In this document: positions 4,535 to 10,106 of the stretch, piece after piece
How the letters are laid out: each line of letters starts with the position of its first letter
Numbering within the stretch: the first letter of the stretch is position 1
DNA from: an uncultured Ezakiella sp.
Lineage (GTDB): Bacteria > Bacillota > Clostridia > Tissierellales > Peptoniphilaceae
Direction: 5' to 3'
NCBI GenBank assembly: GCA_947293975.1
Contig: CAMYPV010000045.1
Location: 1 to 10,106 of the forward strand
DNA: 10,106 bases
The notes under the pieces: model-generated
Told to the model about the DNA's origin: nothing
Databases searched by the model: none
The model's input: the letters and a program-made list of their open reading frames with translations, nothing else
Position numbers and translations under genes: made by a program

Positions 4535-5914
4535 ATGACAAGTTTAGAACTTTGGGCTGAGGTGCTTAACAAAATTCAGGGCGAATACTTCATGTCACGC
4601 ACTGATTTCAACGCATTTATTCGCGTACTCAGACCACTTTGCATTAAAGGAGACAATTTAATAGTACTTTCGCCAAATCGTTTTACTCTAAATGTTATCA
4701 ACAGGCGTTTTATCGATCATCTTGAAAAGGCGATGAGCAAGGTTACAAATATGACTCTTGTAATTGTGCCTCCCGAAGACGAAGATAAATACACAGCCGA
4801 CGCTGACGAGCTGATTCCGGAACTTTATGATTATCTGCCTGTACAAAGGCCGATACTTGATCCTAAATACACTTTTGAGAATTTCGTCACATGCGATGCA
4901 AACAATCTTGCACATGCAACTGCGTGGGCAATTAGCAACAATCCGGGCGAAGTTTTTAATCCGTTTTTTATATACGGCAAGAGCGGCATCGGTAAAACTC
5001 ACTTGATGCAAGCAATTGGACATCGTGTTTTAGAAAGAGACAACACAAAGCGCGTGCATTATGTAAGTACAGAGGCGTTTACAAACGAACTTATTTTTTC
5101 GATTAAAAGCACAAAAAACCCCGATATGAAGGCGAGTTTTAAGAACAAATACAGAAATCTCGACGTTTTATTGATTGACGACATTCAGTTTTTGGAGAAC
5201 AAGGATTTTGTGCAGGAAGAATTTTTCCACACATTTAACGCGCTTATGGCAAAGGGTGCGCAGATTGTTATGGCGTCCGATCGTTTGCCAAAAGACATCA
5301 AGCCAATCGAAGAAAGGCTTGTAAGCCGCTTTGAATCGGGTATTGTTGCGGATATAAAAATGCCTGACAAGGTTACGAGATTTGCAATTCTTGAAAAGGC
5401 TCAAGCATTTAACAAGTACACTGTGCCGACTGAAATTATGTGGAAGATTGCAGAAAATGTTACCAATAATATAAGAGAACTTGAAAGCGCTCTTAGACGT
5501 ACAAATGCAAATGCGACGATTTTAAATATCAAACAAGATGATTTGAAATCATACAGCATGATTGTGGATTCGGTTTTGGCTGATATGAAGCTTCAAAGCA
5601 AGTTAAACACGACGATTGATCCGCAAAATGTATTAAAATACGTGGCGAAAAAATTCAATCTCGAAGTCAAAGACATTGTAGGTTCTGGTAGAAATAGCGA
5701 TGTTTCACTTGCAAGGCATATTGCAATGTATATAATAAGAGAACTTACCGAACTTAGTTATCCAAATATTGGTGCATATTTTGGAAAAGATCATACATCG
5801 GTCATTTATGCGTGTCGAAAATTAAGAGAATCCACAAAGAAAGACCCAAATTTAAAACGCACCATTGACAAGTTTACTCGCGATATCAAAAGAGAGAGTC
5901 ATCGTTCTTGTTAA
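4535..5914 (+). CDS. dnaA: Chromosomal replication initiator protein DnaA
   Basis: A 459-residue AAA+ ATPase that binds DnaA boxes, melts the origin and loads the helicase. Domain I covers about residues 1-80 and a short acidic linker about 81-107. Domain III has the P-loop YGKSGIGKTH (147-156), Walker B DVLLIDDIQF (210-219), sensor I near MASDR (246-250), the Arg-finger segment RLVSRFESG (261-269) and sensor II NIRELESALRR (312-322). Domain IV ends in the DNA-binding signature GKDHTSVIYACRKL (417-430). Length is normal. I prefer this ATG, which follows AGAGG by 4 bases, to the in-frame GTG at 4520, which would lie inside the ribosome site. The P-loop keeps GxxGxGK but reads GKSGIGK rather than the commoner GGVGLGK. 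Non-coding origin DNA lies on both sides. Confidence 0.97.
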   Translation: MTSLELWAEVLNKIQGEYFMSRTDFNAFIRVLRPLCIKGDNLIVLSPNRFTLNVINRRFIDHLEKAMSKVTNMTLVIVPPEDEDKYTADADELIPELYDYLPVQRPILDPKYTFENFVTCDANNLAHATAWAISNNPGEVFNPFFIYGKSGIGKTHLMQAIGHRVLERDNTKRVHYVSTEAFTNELIFSIKSTKNPDMKASFKNKYRNLDVLLIDDIQFLENKDFVQEEFFHTFNALMAKGAQIVMASDRLPKDIKPIEERLVSRFESGIVADIKMPDKVTRFAILEKAQAFNKYTVPTEIMWKIAENVTNNIRELESALRRTNANATILNIKQDDLKSYSMIVDSVLADMKLQSKLNTTIDPQNVLKYVAKKFNLEVKDIVGSGRNSDVSLARHIAMYIIRELTELSYPNIGAYFGKDHTSVIYACRKLRESTKKDPNLKRTIDKFTRDIKRESHRSC

Positions 5915-5992
5915 GAGATATCCACATTTTATAAACAGACAAAAGGCGATGTGAATGTAATGTTTGATTAGTTTTTCACAGAATTCACAGAC

Positions 5993-6026
5993 CTACTACT
6001 ATTACTATTTATTATAATATTATTAA
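5993..6026. other. DnaA-trio element and AT-rich duplex-unwinding element
   Basis: The plus strand reads CTA CTA CTA TTA CTA (5993-6007); the complement read 3' to 5' is GAT GAT GAT AAT GAT, that is, five consecutive copies of the 3'-(G/A)AT-5' DnaA-trio. Nineteen A/T-only bases follow (6008-6026). The element lies directly after the tandem DnaA boxes, as needed for DnaA to spread onto single-stranded DNA during melting. Confidence 0.85.
6013..6018 (+). promoter_or_regulatory. Possible -10 box of a dnaN promoter
   Basis: A perfect TATAAT sits 40 bases before the dnaN ATG, within the unwinding element. No good -35 box is found 16-18 bases upstream, so this could simply be AT-rich sequence; dnaN may also be read through from dnaA. 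Confidence 0.25.
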
Positions 6027-6057
6027 GAGCAAAAATCGATTCAAAAAGGAGGAGAAA

Positions 6058-7155
6058 ATGCATTTTATAATTAGAGTTGGCGACCTAAGTAGAGCCATTC
6101 GAATTGCACAGCGTGGTGTAAGCAAGGGCTCACAGTCTTCGTTGTTAGAAGGAATTTTATTTGTTACTGAAAATGACACTTTGACACTTTATTCAACTGA
6201 TTTAAAAATAAGTGTTAAAACTGCTTTAAAATGTGATATCAAAGAAGACGGTCACTATGTTATTAATTCTAATATTATCTATGATCTTGTTTCAAAATTA
6301 AGATCAGATGATATGCTTGAATTAAGTATTGATGAAAATCAGACTGTAAAAGTTGTCTCTGGACGCAGCAGTTTGAGTTTCCAAGCACTTAGTCCAAAAG
6401 ATTTTCCAGATTTCCCAACAGTAAGAGATGATTTTTCTTTCTCTATAAAAGGAGAAGTTTTAAAAGATATAATTGCAAAAACAAGGACAAGCGTCTCTAT
6501 TGACGAAAACAGAATGATTTACACAGGCATCAAATTTAAAGTTGTGCCGGGCAATCTAACTGCGGTTAGCCTTGACGGTTACAGGGTTACGATTGTTGAT
6601 AGGAGTGTAAATTCAGATCAAGAAAGCGAGTTTATCGTGCCGTCTAATTCACTTTACGAAGTTGAAAAGCTGATCAAAGACGAAGACGATGTGCTTATAA
6701 AGCGCGCAAGCAATCACTTGATGATTTTGTTTGACGAGACTGCTGTGTATACGCGTTTGTTTGACGGAGACTTTTTCGATTATCAAAGCCTTGTCAAAGA
6801 GCATGGGCCAACAGAGGTTGTGCTTGACAAAGACATTTTCAAAAGCTGTCTTGACAGGTCGATGATCGTTGCAAAGGGCAATTTAAACATGGTTCGCCTT
6901 GACATAAAAGAGGGCAATATGAATCTAAGATCCACCGGAACTCTCGGCGAAACAAACGACGATATGGAAATTGAAAAACGCGGTGAAGACCTTGTAATTG
7001 GCTTCAACCCTCGTTATTTAAAAGAAGGCGTTTCACTTTTTGAAGATAAGACTGTGCGTCTTGTGTTTGAAAACAATTTTAGCCCGCTCTCTGTTTATGG
7101 CACAAGCGAAAAGGGGCTTAAATATATTTTACTGCCAGTGAGGTTGTCAAATTGA
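6058..7155 (+). CDS. dnaN: DNA polymerase III beta subunit (sliding clamp)
   Basis: A 365-residue protein that dimerises into a ring around DNA and tethers the replicative polymerase, and also binds repair proteins. The three-domain clamp is recognisable: domain I with LEGILFVTENDTLTLYSTDL (30-49), a PKDFPDFP segment (112-119) at the domain I/II junction, AVSLDGYRVTIVDR near residue 170 in domain II, GFNPRYL near 320 in domain III, and the C-terminal ending ILLPVRL. Length is normal. The ATG is preceded by a strong AAGGAGG (6046-6052). Its TGA stop overlaps the TTG start of yaaA, linking it to the yaaA-recF genes. Confidence 0.97.
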   Translation: MHFIIRVGDLSRAIRIAQRGVSKGSQSSLLEGILFVTENDTLTLYSTDLKISVKTALKCDIKEDGHYVINSNIIYDLVSKLRSDDMLELSIDENQTVKVVSGRSSLSFQALSPKDFPDFPTVRDDFSFSIKGEVLKDIIAKTRTSVSIDENRMIYTGIKFKVVPGNLTAVSLDGYRVTIVDRSVNSDQESEFIVPSNSLYEVEKLIKDEDDVLIKRASNHLMILFDETAVYTRLFDGDFFDYQSLVKEHGPTEVVLDKDIFKSCLDRSMIVAKGNLNMVRLDIKEGNMNLRSTGTLGETNDDMEIEKRGEDLVIGFNPRYLKEGVSLFEDKTVRLVFENNFSPLSVYGTSEKGLKYILLPVRLSN

Positions 7156-7358
7156 GATTAGAAATTAGAGAAAACACAGAACTTAAAAACGCGTTAAAGC
7201 TTGCAAACCTCGTGTATTCGGGCGGCGAAGCAAAGCATCTCATAAAAGATGGCGCAGTTAAATTAAATGGCGAGATTGAAACGCGCGTTTCGAAAAAACT
7301 TTTTGATGGCGATGTCATCGAATTTAACGGCGAAGAGATTACTGTATCTATAATTTAA
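7152..7358 (+). CDS. yaaA: S4-domain RNA-binding protein YaaA
   Basis: A 68-residue protein consisting of one S4 RNA-binding domain, with the characteristic LVYSGGEAKHLIKDGAVKLN (20-39) and LFDGDVIEF (50-58) segments. It matches the small YaaA protein (about 70 residues) found between dnaN and recF in many Bacillota, thought to act in ribosome assembly. The start is TTG at 7152, sharing the bases TTGA with the dnaN stop; the ribosome site GTGAGGT (7138-7144) lies 7 bases before it, within the end of dnaN. No ATG lies early in the frame, so the TTG start is well supported. The recF ATG follows its stop by 2 bases. Confidence 0.9.
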   Translation: MRLEIRENTELKNALKLANLVYSGGEAKHLIKDGAVKLNGEIETRVSKKLFDGDVIEFNGEEITVSII

Positions 7359-7360
7359 TT

Positions 7361-8401
7361 ATGGATTTAAAAAATATTTTATTTTATAATTTTAGAAATT
7401 TTAAAAATGCATCAATCGACATAAAACCGGGGTTAAACCTGATTTATGGCGAAAATGGCGTGGGCAAAACCAGTTTTTTGGAAGGACTACATCTGATTTT
7501 AACAGGTGGATTGTTTAAGGATAATTACGACGCTTTAATTCGTCACGGCGAGGAGCTGGGCGGCGTCAGCGCAAATTTTACCGAGGGAGTGCGAGAGCTT
7601 GAAAAAATCGTGTATCTAAGAAGAGACGGCGTGATTAGAGAGGCAAACAAAAAGCGCGTAACGAGAATGCGCAGCTTTAAGACGCACAACACAGTCGTGT
7701 TTGAGCCTTACGATACGTTTTTGATTGACGGAAGTCCGAGTTTGAGGCGAAAGTTTTTGGACGATCTGATTTCGGACGTGAGCCTTAGCTATGAAAAAAA
7801 CTTGCGAGATTACAACAATCTTTTGAAGATGAGAAACAATTATTTAAAATTCTATCCCAATCCAAAGCGCTTCTTGGACGCACTTGACGAAGATTATATA
7901 AGGCTTATAAAAGAGATAGACCTTGAAAGAAATAGATATTTGGATCTAATTAAAAAGCGAACAAAGAGGCATATTTACGACATCGAGCCTGATTGGAGTG
8001 TGGATTTTAGCATAGATTATTCATACGACAAAGCGGATTTGCACAAATTTAGAGACGAGCATTTGATTGATGATATTAATAGAAAGCACAGTTCGTGGGG
8101 CGCGCACAAGGACGATTTAATAATAAATTTTAACGACGAGCTTGCAAAAATCACAGCAAGCCGCGGGCAAAAGCGCGCAATAGTCGTGTCGATGAAGCTT
8201 GCGAACTTGGATATATTAAAAAGATTGTCAAACAAAGAGTCGATAATTTTGTTGGACGATTTGTTATACGAGTTTGACGAGATTAGAAATTCAAATCTTG
8301 TAAATAAAATTCAGGGCTTAACAGCATTTGTAACATCAACAAAATTGATAAGTGCAGATTCGGTCATAGAAATAAAAAACAACGAAATGAAATATATATG
8401 A
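7361..8401 (+). CDS. recF: DNA replication and repair protein RecF
   Basis: A 346-residue SMC/ABC-type ATPase that acts with RecO and RecR at single-strand gaps and stalled forks. The P-loop is GENGVGKT (30-37), the GAHKDDL segment (247-253) corresponds to the family's GPHRDDL, the ABC signature region is SRGQKR (267-272), and Walker B is IILLDD (295-300) followed by LLYEFD (301-306) where most RecF proteins read VLSELD. It is slightly shorter than the usual 360-370 residues, with no frameshift seen. No clear ribosome site precedes the ATG, which lies 2 bases after the yaaA stop, so translation is probably coupled. Confidence 0.95.
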   Translation: MDLKNILFYNFRNFKNASIDIKPGLNLIYGENGVGKTSFLEGLHLILTGGLFKDNYDALIRHGEELGGVSANFTEGVRELEKIVYLRRDGVIREANKKRVTRMRSFKTHNTVVFEPYDTFLIDGSPSLRRKFLDDLISDVSLSYEKNLRDYNNLLKMRNNYLKFYPNPKRFLDALDEDYIRLIKEIDLERNRYLDLIKKRTKRHIYDIEPDWSVDFSIDYSYDKADLHKFRDEHLIDDINRKHSSWGAHKDDLIINFNDELAKITASRGQKRAIVVSMKLANLDILKRLSNKESIILLDDLLYEFDEIRNSNLVNKIQGLTAFVTSTKLISADSVIEIKNNEMKYI

Positions 8402-8534
8402 TGCCACAGCGATGTGAAATACGAGAGCATTATCACAAGCGTTAACATCTTATAAAATTTTAAAAACAACGATTTTAAATCGACATATATAAAAAATGAA
8501 AGTATTACAATAATTATTTAAGAAAGAGGGATTT
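8402..8534. other. recF-gyrB intergenic region
   Basis: These 133 bases hold no ORF. TATAAA (8451-8456) and TACAAT (8506-8511) could be -10 boxes but neither has a convincing -35 partner. A reverse 9-mer TATTTCACA (8413-8421) resembles the local DnaA boxes with two mismatches. The gyrB ribosome site GAGGG (8526-8530) lies 4 bases before its ATG. No terminator hairpin with a T run is seen, so read-through from recF is possible. Confidence 0.5.
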
Positions 8535-10106
8535 ATGAACAATAATAGAGAATATGGTGCAAAAAATATTCAGGTTCTTGAAGGGCTTGAGCCAGTTCGT
8601 TTAAGACCTGGTATGTATATTGGTTCAACATCTGAACGTGGGCTTCACCACCTTATATACGAGGTTGTGGACAACTCGATTGACGAAGCGCTTGCAGGTG
8701 TTTGCGACACCATAAAAGTTACAATAAACGATGACGGCAGTGCAACTATCGAAGATAATGGTAGTGGTATTCCAGTTGAAATTCACCCAAAAACTGGCAA
8801 GAGTACAGTTGAGACTGTACTTACAATTTTGCACGCTGGCGGTAAATTTAACAACGACGCATACAAGGTTTCGGGCGGACTTCACGGTGTTGGGGTCAGT
8901 GTTGTAAACGCACTTAGTGAGTGGCTTGTTGCGACTGTTAAGAGAAATGGAAATATTTACGAACAGCATTTTGCAAGAGGCAAGGCAATTAGCGAACTTG
9001 AAATCGTTGGCAAATGTGAAGGCACAGGCACAATGATTAGCTTCAAGCCAGATGCTGATATTTTTGATACAGTTGTATTTGATTTTGACACATTGGAAAC
9101 TCGTCTAAGAGAGATGGCGTTTTTAAATAAATCCGTCAGAATCGAATTAAAAGATGAACGCGAAGGTCAAGAAAAAGATAAGGTGTTCAAGTATGACGGC
9201 GGTATCAAAGAGATGGTCGAGTATTTGAATCGTTCAAAAGAACCTATTTTTAAAGAAATTATTTACTTTGACGAAAGTCGTGACAATCAAGAAGTTGAAA
9301 TTGCGATGCAGTACACAGATGCTTACAGCGAAAATGTTGTGACATTTGCAAATAATATTCACACTCCAGAAGGTGGTTCGCATCTATCTGGCTTTAGAAC
9401 TGCACTTACAAGAACAATCAACGACTACGCACGCAAATACAGTTTGTTAAAAGAAAAAGATCAAAATCTTTCGGGCGACGACGTCAGAGAAGGACTCACA
9501 GCTGTTATTAGCGTTAAGCTTGCGCAGCCGCAATTTGAAGGGCAAACCAAGGCAAAGCTTGGTAACTCTGATACTAGCTCGATTGTAAACAGCGTTGTGG
9601 GCGAATGTTTAGCGACATTCTTTGAGGAAAATCCGAGAATTGCAAAGACAATCATCGATAAGGCTGTAAAGAGTCAACGTGCAAGAGAGGCCGCAAGAAA
9701 GGCAAGGGAGATTTCAAGGTCAAGATCTGTTTTGGATTCGGCAACGCTTCCTGGTAAACTTGCAGACTGTCAGTCAAACGACAACACAATCACAGAGATA
9801 TTCATCGTCGAAGGGGACTCAGCTGGTGGTTCAGCAAAGCAAGGCCGCGACAAACATTTCCAAGCAATTCTTCCACTTCGTGGTAAGATTATGAACGTTG
9901 AGAAGGCAAGACTTGACAAGGTGCTTGGATACGAAGAAATTAAATCAATGATCACAGCTTTTGGAACTGGTATTGGCGACGATTTTGATATTTCAAAATT
10001 AAGATACGGAAAAATCATCATCATGACCGATGCTGACGTCGACGGCGCTCACATCAGAACACTGCTCTTAACATTCTTCTTTAGATATTTAAGACCACTT
10101 TTGGAG
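8535..10106 (+). CDS. gyrB: DNA gyrase subunit B (3'-truncated by window end)
   Basis: The first 524 codons of the gyrase ATPase subunit, open to the last base of the window; the family is usually about 630-650 residues, so the C-terminus is missing. GHKL ATPase motifs: EVVDNSIDEA (43-52) with catalytic Glu43 and Asn47, DNGSGIP (74-80), and GGLHGVG (114-120). The transducer loop QTKAKLG (337-343) is present. The TOPRIM domain has EGDSAGG (426-432), the quinolone region around Asp428 and Arg449, and TDADVDGAH (498-506) for magnesium. GyrB rather than ParE is supported by its place after recF and the overall match. Ser77 replaces the usual Arg of the DNGRGIP motif. The ATG has GAGGG 4 bases upstream. 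Confidence 0.97.
   Translation, partial: MNNNREYGAKNIQVLEGLEPVRLRPGMYIGSTSERGLHHLIYEVVDNSIDEALAGVCDTIKVTINDDGSATIEDNGSGIPVEIHPKTGKSTVETVLTILHAGGKFNNDAYKVSGGLHGVGVSVVNALSEWLVATVKRNGNIYEQHFARGKAISELEIVGKCEGTGTMISFKPDADIFDTVVFDFDTLETRLREMAFLNKSVRIELKDEREGQEKDKVFKYDGGIKEMVEYLNRSKEPIFKEIIYFDESRDNQEVEIAMQYTDAYSENVVTFANNIHTPEGGSHLSGFRTALTRTINDYARKYSLLKEKDQNLSGDDVREGLTAVISVKLAQPQFEGQTKAKLGNSDTSSIVNSVVGECLATFFEENPRIAKTIIDKAVKSQRAREAARKAREISRSRSVLDSATLPGKLADCQSNDNTITEIFIVEGDSAGGSAKQGRDKHFQAILPLRGKIMNVEKARLDKVLGYEEIKSMITAFGTGIGDDFDISKLRYGKIIIMTDADVDGAHIRTLLLTFFFRYLRPLLE

Larger units (their letters stand above)
5915..6057. other. oriC unwinding region between dnaA and dnaN
   Basis: This gap holds a DnaA box ATATCCACA (5918-5926, one mismatch), a weak reverse box at 5950-5958, and two head-to-tail boxes TTTTTCACA (5972-5980) and GAATTCACA (5981-5989) with no base between them. 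Four bases later a run of DnaA-trios starts, followed by AT-only DNA to 6026. Order and orientation match the basal unwinding system described in B. subtilis. The dnaN ribosome site AAGGAGG (6046-6052) closes the region. Confidence 0.88.

Noticed and set aside
8413..8421. DnaA-box-like TATTTCACA before gyrB
   Set aside because: Two mismatches, isolated from the other boxes; too weak to call as a site.
8625..8969. Minus-strand ORF of 114 codons within gyrB, and shorter ones at 9461-9655 and 9770-10024
   Set aside because: They are antisense shadows of gyrB with no ribosome sites or recognisable proteins.
1..10106. CRISPR arrays, tRNA/rRNA genes, insertion sequences, phage genes
   Set aside because: I saw no repeat-spacer pattern, no cloverleaf or rRNA sequence, and no transposase or integrase among the coding regions.

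Overview
The window spans the chromosomal replication origin of a low-GC Gram-positive bacterium (Bacillota). The order dnaA-dnaN-yaaA-recF-gyrB, the AT-rich non-coding DNA, the strong AGGAGG-type ribosome sites and the Clostridia-like proteins point to an anaerobic Clostridia/Tissierellia-type lineage. I cannot name a genus from sequence alone.

Left arm (1-4120), mostly minus strand, transcribed away from the origin. A tightly packed operon runs from about 2035 down to 12: an OGG1-type 8-oxoguanine DNA glycosylase, an ADP-ribosylglycohydrolase, and an ArsC/Spx-family thioredoxin-fold protein. A single plus-strand gene (2091-2630) encodes an isochorismatase-family hydrolase; it meets the next operon at a bidirectional terminator. 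That operon, read from 4120 down to 2659, is a Fur-family metalloregulator followed by two short chromate-transporter (CHR) proteins, each junction being an ATGA-type stop/start overlap. Its promoter carries a Fur/PerR-like box.

Origin (4121-6057). Two non-coding stretches flank dnaA. The upstream one (4121-4534) holds the divergent fur promoter, three candidate dnaA-direction promoters, at least eight DnaA-box-like 9-mers and a 13-bp hairpin just before dnaA. The downstream one (5915-6057) holds a near-consensus DnaA box, two head-to-tail boxes, and a DnaA-trio/AT-rich unwinding element, so this looks like a bipartite Bacillus-type oriC with the melting site between dnaA and dnaN.

Right arm (4535-10106), all plus strand: dnaA (initiator), dnaN (sliding clamp), yaaA (S4 RNA-binding protein, TTG start overlapping the dnaN stop), recF (gap repair ATPase) and the first 524 codons of gyrB (gyrase B), cut by the window edge. 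These genes jointly start replication, hold the polymerase on DNA, repair gaps and relieve supercoils.

Most of the content is well-known biology. The points most worth a second look are a Ser at the normally Arg ATPase position of GyrB, the layered 5' leader of dnaA (hairpin plus DnaA boxes covering the ribosome site), a palindromic putative operator upstream, the Fur-CHR-CHR operon beside the origin, and the glycosylase/ADP-ribosylglycohydrolase/thioredoxin-fold operon. I did not find a convincing wholly new system.
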